Shown piece by piece: positions 38,753-46,648 of a stretch of DNA of 64,000 nt; position 1 is the stretch's first letter, and each line of letters opens with the position of its first letter. The notes beneath the pieces were generated by a model, which was not told where the DNA came from, ran no database searches, and was given only the letters and a program-made list of their open reading frames with translations. The translations under genes and the position numbers were made by a program. Source of the DNA: JAHEDT01 sp963825615 (GTDB lineage: Bacteria; Desulfobacterota; Desulfuromonadia; Desulfuromonadales; BM103); the NCBI GenBank assembly GCA_963825615.1, contig CAWGTV010000008.1:124001-188000 (forward strand), in the 5' to 3' direction.

Positions 38753-39213
38753 TTCGCCACGGGAGCGGACCGGCAAGCCTAGTCTATTAAATTCACTGGA
38801 GTCACACCGATCGCAATTATGGTCGGAGCCGTTGGCCAAGAGGGGATGGATGCATATCCATTCCCTCTTGACATCTAGGGACAATTTCTTGTTTGCCAGG
38901 CAAGGCGGGTTAAAAGATAAAATATAAGCTTATGGAACAGGTCATTATGCGTTTTGATTAAAAGTCAAAAAATGCGCCGAAAAGGTTGACAACAGTTGAC
39001 CCTTTACAATTGCGGATCAGGACGTATTCTGCATCTCGCAGACAAACCGTGGTTTTTCACAAAAGCAGCCAAAAGCCCCTAAGACAGCGTCTCAAAACCA
39101 GTAAAAGGTATTTTTTTACATTTTCTTTCAACTTTCCAGGGAGTAAATTTCTCATCATTATCGCTAGCTTGAAGATTTTTCCCTTTTAAAAACGGCATTT
39201 TACAAAAATAACG
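38753..39213. other. AT-rich intergenic stretch after the small membrane protein
   Basis: About 460 bases with no supported gene. A strong hairpin (AAGAGGGGATGGAT-GCAT-ATCCATTCCCTCTT, one G-T pair) lies at 38838-38870 and may stop transcription, though no T-run follows. The following 300 bases are AT-rich. Confidence 0.5.
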
Positions 39214-39245
39214 CCATTGACTGTCCAGTCAAATGGTCTTACCAT
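39214..39245 (+). promoter_or_regulatory. Promoter overlapped by two palindromes, likely repressor target
   Basis: TTGACT (39217-39222), 17 bases, TACCAT (39240-39245). The -35 lies inside a near-perfect inverted repeat (CCATTGACTG-TC-CAGTCAAATGG, 39214-39236). The spacer and -10 hold a second one, TGGTCTTACCA (39234-39244), which matches the TnGTnnnACnA core bound by FadR-type GntR regulators. The regulator is unknown. The promoter points at the 75-residue ORF. Confidence 0.6.
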
Positions 39246-39279
39246 TTCTTCAAAATTCAACAAGAAGAAGAGGTAACCC

Positions 39280-39507
39280 ATGTTTGTTTTTCCCGCAATC
39301 CTGACTAAAGCTGCAAAGCGCTTGCACCACTGGGTGCGCGCGATCGCCTATGACGACATGGCCCGCCAGGCATCCGGCTGGGTTCCCGACGAAGCCCGCG
39401 GGACCAAGCCGTTCCGCAAAGAGCAACCAATCAAGCTCGACTTTGACATCCCAAGGAAGCATCGGCTCAACTGGAGTCACCGCACCATCCAGCAGTTGCC
39501 GCATTGA
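39280..39507 (+). CDS. 75-residue basic protein of unknown function
   Basis: Begins MFVFPAILTKAAKRLHHW behind AGAGGT. It is soluble, Trp/Arg/His-rich and basic (pI clearly above 9 by composition), with a short amphipathic N-terminal helix and PRKHRLNWSHRT near the end. No domain recognised. It has its own palindrome-covered promoter and a terminator 24 bases after the stop. It is placed before the beta-lysine/ATP-grasp cluster, but its relation to it is only positional. Confidence 0.6.
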   Translation: MFVFPAILTKAAKRLHHWVRAIAYDDMARQASGWVPDEARGTKPFRKEQPIKLDFDIPRKHRLNWSHRTIQQLPH

Positions 39508-39530
39508 TCCTTGCAAAGATCGACACGCAA

Positions 39531-39557
39531 AAGGCGGAGCCGCCAGGCTTCGCCTTT
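39531..39557 (+). terminator. Terminator-like hairpin after the 75-residue ORF
   Basis: AAGGCGGAGCC / GGCTTCGCCTT with GCCA loop, followed by TATT. Good stem, weak T-run. Confidence 0.65.
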
Positions 39558-39738
39558 ATTGCGTCAGGGCAGGTCAGCTACGGAAATTGGACAACACATG
39601 CAGGACTGCGGTCTGCACGAGAATTGGCATGGCTAGTCTCCAACGAAAAGCAGCCGCCCCGGAAGAGGGCGACTGAGCCGATCATATGCCGAAGGGCTTG
39701 ACAAAACACAAGCAAAATCAATGGCCAAAGGGTTCCTG

Positions 39739-39766
39739 TTGACAGCCGCTAAAATTGGCGTATAAG
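39739..39766 (+). promoter_or_regulatory. Promoter of the GNAT-deacetylase gene
   Basis: TTGACA (39739-39744), 16 bases, TATAAG (39761-39766). Expected start near 39773, leaving a leader of about 60 bases. Confidence 0.75.
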
Positions 39767-39832
39767 AGCAGTTCATGGTCATACATGCACCACACTGGGT
39801 GGTCGCAATGCTGGACCCACTGAGGCATCGCC

Positions 39833-41596
39833 ATGTTTCGTATCCGCCGGATAGATGAGGATCTGCGCCCACCCAACCAGGCCGCCATTTCCCAGGTTGA
39901 GCAGATTCTCCGCGACCAGTTCCCGCTCCTCGCCAAAAGCGATGTCGACAAGATCCCCGAACTGCTGCGCAACCCTGTTAAACAGGGCTTCCGCTCGGTC
40001 CTCTACGTCGCCGAAGACTCGCGCCAGCGGGTGCAGGGGTTTGCCCTGCTCTCCCATGAACCAGACCTCCGCTTCTGTTACCTCGACTACATCTCCGCCG
40101 CCAAGCGCACCACCGGCGGCGGCATCGGCGGCGCGCTCTACGCGCATTTGCGCGAAGAAGCCCTGGTTATGGGTGCACTCGGTATTTTCTTTGAGTGCCT
40201 GCCTGACGACCCGACCCTCTGCAAGGACCCCGAGATACTCAAACAGAACCAGGCGCGCCTGAAATTCTATGAGAAATACGGTGCCGTACCTATCATAAAT
40301 ACGGCTTACGAAACACCGGTCAAACCGGAGGACGATAATCCGCCCTACCTGGTGTTCGACGCCCTCGGCCAAGCTGAACCGCTTCCCTGCGCGCAGGCCC
40401 GCAAAATCGTACGGGCAATCCTCGAGCGCCGCTATGGTGATGTCTGCTCTCCAGAGTACATCTCAACCGTGGTCGACTCCTTCCAAGACGACCCGGTGGC
40501 CCTTAGAGCCCCGCGTTACATTAAAAAAGCTGCCGGAGAAATCCGCCCCAGCACATCCCGCGCGCAGCGCATTGCCCTGATCGTCAACGAACGCCACGAC
40601 ATTCATCATGTTCGTGAACGCGGCTATGTGGAGTCGCCGGTACGGGTGCGCAGCATTCTCAAGGAGCTCGACAAAACCAACCTGTTTCAACCACTACCGC
40701 CTCGCACCTACTCGGAGCGCTTTCTCACCAGCACCCATGACCGCGACTATGTCGAGTACTTCCGCCAGGTCTGCCGCAACCTTCCTGACGGACAATCGCT
40801 TTACCCCTATGTTTTCCCCATCCGCAACAGCGCGCGGCCGCCAAAGGAGCTGGCGGTTCGGGCCGGCTACTACTGCATAGACACTTTCACTCCGCTGAGT
40901 GCCAACGCCTGGAAAGCCGCCAAGGGGGCCGTCGACTGTACCCTGACCGCAGCGACCACCATTCTCGAAGGCTACCGCCTGGCCTATGCCTTGGTACGCC
41001 CGCCAGGGCACCATGCCGAACGGCGGGCCTTCGGCGGCTTCTGCTACTTTAATAACGCCGCCATCGCCGCACAGATGCTCTCCGATTTCGGCCGCGTGGC
41101 GATCCTCGATATAGACTATCACCACGGCAACGGCCAGCAGGTGATCTTCTACAAGCGCAGCGACGTCCTAACCGTCTCGATCCATGGCCACCCGCGCTTT
41201 GCCTATCCCTATTTCAGCGGCTTCGAGGATGAGATCGGCGAAGGGGAAGGGACTGGCTTCAACATGAACCTGCCGCTGACCGAGCATCTCACCAGCGAAC
41301 AGTACCTGGTCGCGTTAGGCAAAGCCCTCAAACGCATCACCCGCGTCCAGCCCGACTACCTGGTGGTCTGCCTCGGCCTCGACACGGCCAAGGGAGACCC
41401 GACCGGAACCTGGGAGCTGACGGGTGGCGATTTCACCCAGATCGGCCAGGCCATCGGCCGTATGAAAATGCCCACGCTACTGGTTCAGGAGGGTGGTTAC
41501 CGCACCCGCAACATTGGCAGCAATGCCCGACACTTCTTTAGCGGGCTTTGGTCAGGCACATTCGGCCCCCGAGAAGACCTCAAGAGTCGCCCATAA
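39833..41596 (+). CDS. Fused GNAT acetyltransferase and histone-deacetylase-like amidohydrolase
   Basis: 587 residues with two opposed activities. Residues 1-190 are a GNAT fold: acetyl-CoA loop RTTGGGIGG at 92-100, and YEKYGAVPI near 146. Residues 240-575 are an HDAC/acetylpolyamine-amidohydrolase domain: general-base pair His393-His394 in RPPGHHAERR, zinc ligands Asp428, His430 (DIDYHHGNG) and Asp517 (GLDTAKGDP), and transition-state Tyr556 in EGGYRTRN. The deacetylase family acts on acetylated polyamines or acetyl-lysine-like amines in bacteria. Own promoter 70 bases upstream; followed by the ATP-grasp genes. The substrate is unknown; acetyl-beta-lysine or an acetylated conjugate is a reasonable guess from context. 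Confidence 0.92.
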   Translation: MFRIRRIDEDLRPPNQAAISQVEQILRDQFPLLAKSDVDKIPELLRNPVKQGFRSVLYVAEDSRQRVQGFALLSHEPDLRFCYLDYISAAKRTTGGGIGGALYAHLREEALVMGALGIFFECLPDDPTLCKDPEILKQNQARLKFYEKYGAVPIINTAYETPVKPEDDNPPYLVFDALGQAEPLPCAQARKIVRAILERRYGDVCSPEYISTVVDSFQDDPVALRAPRYIKKAAGEIRPSTSRAQRIALIVNERHDIHHVRERGYVESPVRVRSILKELDKTNLFQPLPPRTYSERFLTSTHDRDYVEYFRQVCRNLPDGQSLYPYVFPIRNSARPPKELAVRAGYYCIDTFTPLSANAWKAAKGAVDCTLTAATTILEGYRLAYALVRPPGHHAERRAFGGFCYFNNAAIAAQMLSDFGRVAILDIDYHHGNGQQVIFYKRSDVLTVSIHGHPRFAYPYFSGFEDEIGEGEGTGFNMNLPLTEHLTSEQYLVALGKALKRITRVQPDYLVVCLGLDTAKGDPTGTWELTGGDFTQIGQAIGRMKMPTLLVQEGGYRTRNIGSNARHFFSGLWSGTFGPREDLKSRP

Positions 41597-41638
41597 CCTA
41601 CCGGAATAATACAGTTTTTTTTGATGTTTTTTTTTCTA

Positions 41639-41667
41639 TTGACAAGCAAAAACAGCGGGCGTATATG
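41639..41667 (+). promoter_or_regulatory. Promoter before the ATP-grasp pair
   Basis: TTGACA (41639-41644), 17 bases, TATATG (41662-41667), preceded by long T-tracts resembling an UP element. The 170-base leader down to 41839 is GC-rich, contains AGCCGCAAGCCGCAAGGCT, and could fold. It makes the four-gene operon at 41839-45501 independent of the upstream gene. Confidence 0.75.
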
Positions 41668-41838
41668 ACGAGAAACAGACTGGCGTTCAGGGGCCGGGAC
41701 CCAAAGACGTGCCCGCTGAAAAAGTTGACCCCTTTAACCAGCCGCAAGCCGCAAGGCTAACCGGCCCTGAAGACGCCATCGCCCCTTCTTTACGGAAGGT
41801 CACTCTTACGCAGCTGGATATTTTTTAGGGGTTAACAC

Positions 41839-42918
41839 ATGCATATCGCGCTTTCCTTCAATCTGAAGGGAGATGCGGCCGGTCTTATGGAAGAACCGGC
41901 CGAGCCTCCCTCGGACCCTCCCGATTTACCGTCCGACGATCTTTACGCCGAATGGGACGACATCCATACCATCAAGGCGTTGGAAGCGGCCTTGGCATCA
42001 CAGCACCAGGTGACCTTAGTCGAAGCCAACCTTGATGCGTTCGAAACCTACCGGCGACTCCGGCCTGACCTGGTCTTCAACATCGCCGAAGGGCTGCACG
42101 GCGCCAGTCGTGAAGCGCAGATCCCGGCCATGCTGGACATGCTCGGCATCCCCTACACCGGCAGCGACCCACTGACCCTTGGCCTCTGTCTCGACAAGCG
42201 TCGCACCAAGGAGATCCTCGCGCACAACGATATCGCCTCCCCGGCCTTCAACGTGGTCAACTCTCTGGCAGAAGTCCCGGCCCGGCTACGCTATCCGCTG
42301 ATCGTCAAGCCAATCCTCGAAGGCTCGAGCAAGGGCGTCACAGACAAGGCCCTGGTCCATAACCGGCACGAACTGGTCCGCCAGTTGGAGTGGGTGCTCA
42401 ACAGCTACCATCAGCCGGCCCTGATCGAGGAGTTCCTGCCGGGTCGCGAGTTCACCGTGGCACTGATCGGCAACGGCGACAGGCTCAGGGTACTGCCGAT
42501 CGTCGAAATCAACTTTGACACCTTGCCAGCAGGCGTGCAGCCGATCTACTCCTACGAAGCCAAATGGCTCTGGGATCAGGAGCAGGACCCCCTGCAGATC
42601 TTCACCTGCCCGGCGGCACTTGAACCTTTACTGCGCCTGCAGATCGAAGAGCTGTGCAAATCCGCCTTCCGTGCCCTCGACTGCCGTGACTGGTGTCGTA
42701 TCGATGTCCGTCTCGATAGCCAAGGCCGCCCGCATATCATCGAACTCAACCCCCTCCCCGGCATCCTGCCCCGCCCGGAACAGAACAGCTGTTTCCCCAA
42801 GGCGGCCCGGGCTGCCGGACTTTCTTACGAGGAAACGATTTTGGCAGTCGTCGATGCCGCCTGTGCGCGGCTTGTGATGTCTGCGGGGGAACACCGTGAA
42901 CGTTGCCGTATGCTTTAA
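41839..42918 (+). CDS. ATP-grasp ligase, D-Ala-D-Ala-ligase-like (first of a pair)
   Basis: 359 residues. N-terminal pre-grasp domain with an acidic, Pro-rich insertion at residues 18-40 (EEPAEPPSDPPDLPSDD) not usual in Ddl. ATP-grasp: VKPILEGSSKGV near 156, EEFLPGREFTVALIGNG near 196, and metal site CRIDVRLD...IIELNPLPGILP near 290-315. It forms amide or peptide bonds via acyl phosphate. Ddl itself sits with cell-wall genes; here the neighbours are a second ATP-grasp, GNAT, KAM and a deacetylase, so a peptide or conjugate pathway is more likely than cell wall. Stop overlaps the next start by 23 bases. Confidence 0.88.
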   Translation: MHIALSFNLKGDAAGLMEEPAEPPSDPPDLPSDDLYAEWDDIHTIKALEAALASQHQVTLVEANLDAFETYRRLRPDLVFNIAEGLHGASREAQIPAMLDMLGIPYTGSDPLTLGLCLDKRRTKEILAHNDIASPAFNVVNSLAEVPARLRYPLIVKPILEGSSKGVTDKALVHNRHELVRQLEWVLNSYHQPALIEEFLPGREFTVALIGNGDRLRVLPIVEINFDTLPAGVQPIYSYEAKWLWDQEQDPLQIFTCPAALEPLLRLQIEELCKSAFRALDCRDWCRIDVRLDSQGRPHIIELNPLPGILPRPEQNSCFPKAARAAGLSYEETILAVVDAACARLVMSAGEHRERCRML

Positions 42919-43894
42919 CCTCGTTCCCCCCAGTGCGCCCCGCGGCGAAGCCATTGATCGCATTGCCGAACAGGGCGCTGAGCATGAGGCCCGTGCCGTA
43001 GCCGCAGCTCTGACCAAACTTGGACACAAGCCAGTGCTTGTCCCTCTGGGCCAAGACATAGCAGCTTTTGCCACGGAACTGAGTCGCTTGCAACCCGACT
43101 TGGCCTTCAATCTCTGTGAAGCCTTCTGGGGGGAAAGCCGCAAAGAGATGCACGTCGCCGCGTTCTACGATCTTCTTGGCCTCGCCTACACCGGGGCCCC
43201 TCCCCTGGCCCTTGGCCTGACCCAGGACAAGGCCCGCACCAAGGATCTCCTCTCGAAGCACCAGCTGCCGACCCCGAAATACTGTCTGGTCAAAGTCGGC
43301 GAACATTATTCCCGGGTCAAGGATATGGTTTACCCGCTGATCGTCAAACCGCGCTGGGAAGATGCCTCGCAGGGGATCTCCAACGAAAGCGTGGTCGAAA
43401 ACGAGAAAAAGCTGCTGGCCCGCATCGACTACGTGCATCGCACCTATCGCCAGGGAGCCCTGGTCGAAGAATTCATCGAGGGACGGGAAATCAATGCCGC
43501 CATCATCGGCAACGGTCCCCATGACGTCCTGCCGCTCTCCGAAATCAAGTTTCACCCCGACCTGGCCCAGCCGATCGTCAGCTATGAGGGGAAGTGGCTG
43601 GAGCAATCCCAGCAGTATAAGCTCACCGAACCGGTCTGCCCGGCACCGCTCAAGATGCGCAGCGAAATGCTGCTACGTGACGTCGCCTTGCGGGCCTACA
43701 AGCTGTTGGAATGCCGAGATTATGCGCGGGTCGACTTCCGTCTGCGTGACGGCGTCCCCTACATCCTGGAAGTCAATGCCAATCCGGATATAAGCCCCGA
43801 CGCCGGCCTGGCCCGCAGCGCCCGGGTGGCCAACCTGAGCTACCCACAGCTGATAGCACGTATCCTGGAGATGGCCAGCAAACGCAAAAAATGA
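42896..43894 (+). CDS. ATP-grasp ligase, D-Ala-D-Ala-ligase-like (second of a pair)
   Basis: 332 residues from a GTG start at 42896 with GGGGGAA before it, inside the end of the first ligase gene. VKPRWEDASQGIS near 148, EEFIEGREINAAIIGNG near 188, metal-binding VDFRLRDG and LEVNANPDISPDAG near 280-305. It resembles the first ligase but is not a recent duplicate; the loops differ, suggesting two successive ligations with different substrates. No Ddl-type omega-loop Tyr/Phe choice can be assigned confidently. Confidence 0.88.
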   Translation: MNVAVCFNLVPPSAPRGEAIDRIAEQGAEHEARAVAAALTKLGHKPVLVPLGQDIAAFATELSRLQPDLAFNLCEAFWGESRKEMHVAAFYDLLGLAYTGAPPLALGLTQDKARTKDLLSKHQLPTPKYCLVKVGEHYSRVKDMVYPLIVKPRWEDASQGISNESVVENEKKLLARIDYVHRTYRQGALVEEFIEGREINAAIIGNGPHDVLPLSEIKFHPDLAQPIVSYEGKWLEQSQQYKLTEPVCPAPLKMRSEMLLRDVALRAYKLLECRDYARVDFRLRDGVPYILEVNANPDISPDAGLARSARVANLSYPQLIARILEMASKRKK

Positions 43895-43904
43895 GGTGTT
43901 AGAT

Positions 43905-44369
43905 ATGCGCAAACTGAGACACGATGACATTCCCCTGCTCGAGGAAATCCTGGTGGCAACCGGTGCCTTCACTGATGCCGAAGTGGCCGTTGCCGTCGAA
44001 CTTCTGGAGGCGGTCATCAACGACCCGAGCCAGCAGGATTACGAAGTTGCCGTTGCCGATATCGGTGACCGCGTGGCGGGTTATGTGCTGTTCGGACCGG
44101 TGCCTCTGACCGAAGGGAACTACGACCTTTACTGGATTGCCGTCGATCCCAACAGTCAGGGGAGCGGCGTCGGTCGGCGCCTGATGAAACATGTCGAAGA
44201 GCAGGTCCGCCAGCGCGGCGGACGCCTGCTCTGCCTGGAGACATCTTCGCAGGGCGGTTACCTGCGGACCCGGTCATTTTACGAACAGGCCGGCTATGTC
44301 GAAGAATCGCGCATCCGCGACTTCTACAAGCCCGGCGATGACCGGCTGACCTATGTCAAACGCTTCTGA
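43905..44369 (+). CDS. GNAT-family N-acetyltransferase
   Basis: 154 residues from ATG 43905, with GAGGTG just before; a GTG three codons upstream is the alternative. GNAT core: VAGYVLFGPVPL, YDLYWIAVDPNSQGSGVG (acetyl-CoA loop), RRLMKHVEEQVRQRGG, FYEQAGYVEESRIRDFY. With lysine 2,3-aminomutase next door, beta-lysine N-acetylation (AblB-like role) is the simplest idea, but this protein is much shorter than AblB (about 270 residues), so that equation should not be assumed. Confidence 0.88.
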   Translation: MRKLRHDDIPLLEEILVATGAFTDAEVAVAVELLEAVINDPSQQDYEVAVADIGDRVAGYVLFGPVPLTEGNYDLYWIAVDPNSQGSGVGRRLMKHVEEQVRQRGGRLLCLETSSQGGYLRTRSFYEQAGYVEESRIRDFYKPGDDRLTYVKRF

Positions 44370-44394
44370 TAGCGGACTAAGGAGACCCCCAGAG

Positions 44395-45501
44395 ATGGAA
44401 ACATGGCAGAAAATTCTGCAAGCCAGCATCACCAAACCGGGCGACTTGACCCGTAAATACGGCATCGACCCGCGCCCGCTTGAAGAGGTCACCGAGCAAT
44501 ACCCGATGCGCGTCAACCCTTACTACCTGAGTCTGATCAAGGACGTTGACGACCCGATCTGGCGCCAGGCAGTACCCTCGGAGAAGGAACTGCACGATTC
44601 GGTCTGCCACGCCGATCCGCTCCAGGAGGAGAACCAAAGCCCGGTGCCCAACCTAGTCCACCGCTATCCTGACCGCGCCCTGTTCCTGGTCTGCTCGGAG
44701 TGCGCCATGTACTGCCGCTTCTGCACCCGCAAGCGCAAGGTCGGCGGCGAAAGCATGTTGGTGAATCGCGACACCCTCGAGCGCGGCATCGATTACCTGC
44801 GTGCGCATCCCGAGATCCGCGACGTCATCGTCTCGGGGGGCGACCCGCTGCTGCTCGCCGACGAGAAGCTCGACTGGATTCTGAGTGAACTGCGTGCCAT
44901 CCCGCACATCGAAATCATCCGCATCGGTAGCCGCATCCCGGTGGTATTGCCGCAGCGCATCACCATGGGGTTGATCCGCGTGCTGCGCAAGTACCAGCCG
45001 ATCTACCTCAACACCCATTTCAACCATCCCGACGAGATCACCGAGACCTCGGCCAAGGCCTGCGCCCGCCTCGCCGACGCCGGCATCCCCCTTGGCAACC
45101 AGACGGTGCTGATGCGCGGCGTCAACGATGATCCGGTGGTCATGAAGCGCTTGATGCAGAAGCTGCTCGCCATCCGCGTCCGCCCCTACTACATCTACCA
45201 GGCCGACATGGTCCAGGGCACCGATCATTTCCGCACCAGCGTCGAAGAAGGGATCGAGATCATCCGCGCTTTGCGCGGTCACACCTCTGGGCTCGGCGTA
45301 CCGGCCTACGTTATCGACGCCCCTGGCGGTGGCGGCAAGATTCCGATCCTGCCCGATTACCTGCAGAGCCTTGGCGAAGAGGTGGTCTTGAAAAACTACC
45401 TGGGGGACACCTTCCGCTACGCCAATGTCAAGCAGGACGCCCCAGCGGAGCCTTCCCGGTTGGTGGCCAATGCCAAAGGGGATATCCCGGGCGATTGCTA
45501 G
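44395..45501 (+). CDS. kamA: Lysine 2,3-aminomutase (radical SAM, PLP)
   Basis: Converts L-lysine to L-beta-lysine. 368 residues from ATG 44395 with AAGGAG. Radical-SAM cluster ligands Cys103, Cys107, Cys110 (CSECAMYCRFC); PLP lysine 315 in APGGGGKIPI. Asp271 (YQADMVQG) and Asp308 (VIDAPGG) sit 22 positions before the clostridial residues Asp293 and Asp330 that hold the substrate epsilon-amino group, and Lys315 likewise matches Lys337, so lysine rather than glutamate specificity is supported. It is too long and too well placed in this cluster to be the EF-P enzyme EpmB. A terminator follows. Confidence 0.93.
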   Translation: METWQKILQASITKPGDLTRKYGIDPRPLEEVTEQYPMRVNPYYLSLIKDVDDPIWRQAVPSEKELHDSVCHADPLQEENQSPVPNLVHRYPDRALFLVCSECAMYCRFCTRKRKVGGESMLVNRDTLERGIDYLRAHPEIRDVIVSGGDPLLLADEKLDWILSELRAIPHIEIIRIGSRIPVVLPQRITMGLIRVLRKYQPIYLNTHFNHPDEITETSAKACARLADAGIPLGNQTVLMRGVNDDPVVMKRLMQKLLAIRVRPYYIYQADMVQGTDHFRTSVEEGIEIIRALRGHTSGLGVPAYVIDAPGGGGKIPILPDYLQSLGEEVVLKNYLGDTFRYANVKQDAPAEPSRLVANAKGDIPGDC

Positions 45502-45520
45502 GTGCAGTCACTTAAGATCT

Positions 45521-45553
45521 AAAGGCGGGACAATATGCTGTCCCGCCTTTTTA
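45521..45553 (+). terminator. Terminator of the ATP-grasp-kamA operon
   Basis: AAAGGCGGGACA-ATATGC-TGTCCCGCCTTT followed by TT. Perfect 12-bp stem; also usable from the other side for glsA. Confidence 0.92.
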
Positions 45554-45585
45554 ATGTCCTCTTGTTGCAGAGTCGTACAGAGACG

Positions 45586-46500
45586 TCAGAACACCGAGAT
45601 CCCGGTCTTGGTCGTAAGCAGCTCAAGCGCCTTGGTGCCAGCCAGGGAATTGCCCGAGGTATCGAGCCCCGGCGACCAGGCGCAGACGCTGAAATGCCCA
45701 GGCATGATGGCGGCAATGCCGCCGCCGACACCGCTCTTGCCAGGCAGACCGACCCGGTAGGCAAAGTCGCCGACTGCATCATAGGTGCCACAAGTCAAGA
45801 GGAGGGAATTGACGTATTTGACCTGGTTTGTGGTCATCACCAGGTCGCCGCTCACCGGCGCAACGCCATTGTGAGCGAGAAACAGGATCGCTTCACAGAG
45901 CTCGAGGCACGACATGGCCAAGGAACAGTGGTGAAAGTAGGCATCGAGCACCCGTTCCGGCGCGTTGTCGAGGTTGCCGAAACTTTTCAGAAAGTGCGCC
46001 ATGGCCTTGTTGCGATGCCCGGTCTCCTGTTCTGAAGCGGCCACAGACAGGTCGAAGTCGATGTCGTCCTTGCCGCACAGGGCACGTACGATGTCGCGCA
46101 CGGTCTGCGTCGCATCGTCCAGATGACTGAGGATGACGTCAGTCACCACCAGGGCACCGGCGTTGATGAACGGGTTGCGCGGCTTGCCGTTTTCGTACTC
46201 CAGCTGTACCAGGGAATTGAAGGGGTTGCCCGAAGGTTCCCGCCCGACCCGCTGCCAGAGGTCATCGCCAGCGAGCTGCATAGCCATGGTCAGTGTGAAT
46301 ATCTTGGAGATGCTCTGGATGGAGAAGCGCTCCCGGGCGGCGCCTACGGTGAAGGTTGCCCCATCAACGGTGCGTAGGGCCATACCGAACTTGTCTGCCG
46401 GCACCGCGGCCAACTCCGGGATGTAACGGGCAACACGACCCTGGGCGAGCAGCGGTTGCACCTCGCTCTGAATCTCTTCAAGAATCTTCTGTATATCCAT
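45586..46500 (-). CDS. glsA: Glutaminase GlsA
   Basis: Hydrolyses glutamine to glutamate and ammonia. 304 residues, serine-dependent beta-lactamase-like fold. The SxxK catalytic motif is in FSIQSISKIFTL near residue 64; Asn in PFNSLVQLE, NPFINAGAL, and Tyr/Ser-type VGLPGKSGVGGG near 255. It starts MDIQKILEEI. It converges on the kamA operon terminator. Monocistronic by spacing. Confidence 0.94.
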   Translation of the reverse strand: MDIQKILEEIQSEVQPLLAQGRVARYIPELAAVPADKFGMALRTVDGATFTVGAARERFSIQSISKIFTLTMAMQLAGDDLWQRVGREPSGNPFNSLVQLEYENGKPRNPFINAGALVVTDVILSHLDDATQTVRDIVRALCGKDDIDFDLSVAASEQETGHRNKAMAHFLKSFGNLDNAPERVLDAYFHHCSLAMSCLELCEAILFLAHNGVAPVSGDLVMTTNQVKYVNSLLLTCGTYDAVGDFAYRVGLPGKSGVGGGIAAIMPGHFSVCAWSPGLDTSGNSLAGTKALELLTTKTGISVF

Positions 46501-46648
46501 AAGGCCCTCGCATCAAATTCTGATACGCCGAAGCGCCGACACGCCCGCTTGATCATCATAGCAGACTTATTGCTCAGTTGATTCCTGCCGGATCGGCACA
46601 CCGGGCTCCCACCTGTGAAAAAACACTCACCAGGCAGGTCTTGCCAGA

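Noticed and set aside
38450..38884. Minus-strand open frame opposite the small membrane protein
   Set aside because: No start site or domain; the plus-strand 61-residue ORF has a ribosome-binding site and transmembrane pattern.
41839..43894. The two ATP-grasp genes as a vancomycin-resistance (D-Ala-D-Lac) pair
   Set aside because: No vanH/vanX-like dehydrogenase or dipeptidase is near, and the neighbours concern lysine and acetyl groups.
44395..45501. KAM as EpmB for EF-P modification
   Set aside because: EpmB is shorter and usually sits with epmA or efp; the lysine-site aspartates and cluster context fit KAM, and no efp or epmA is here.
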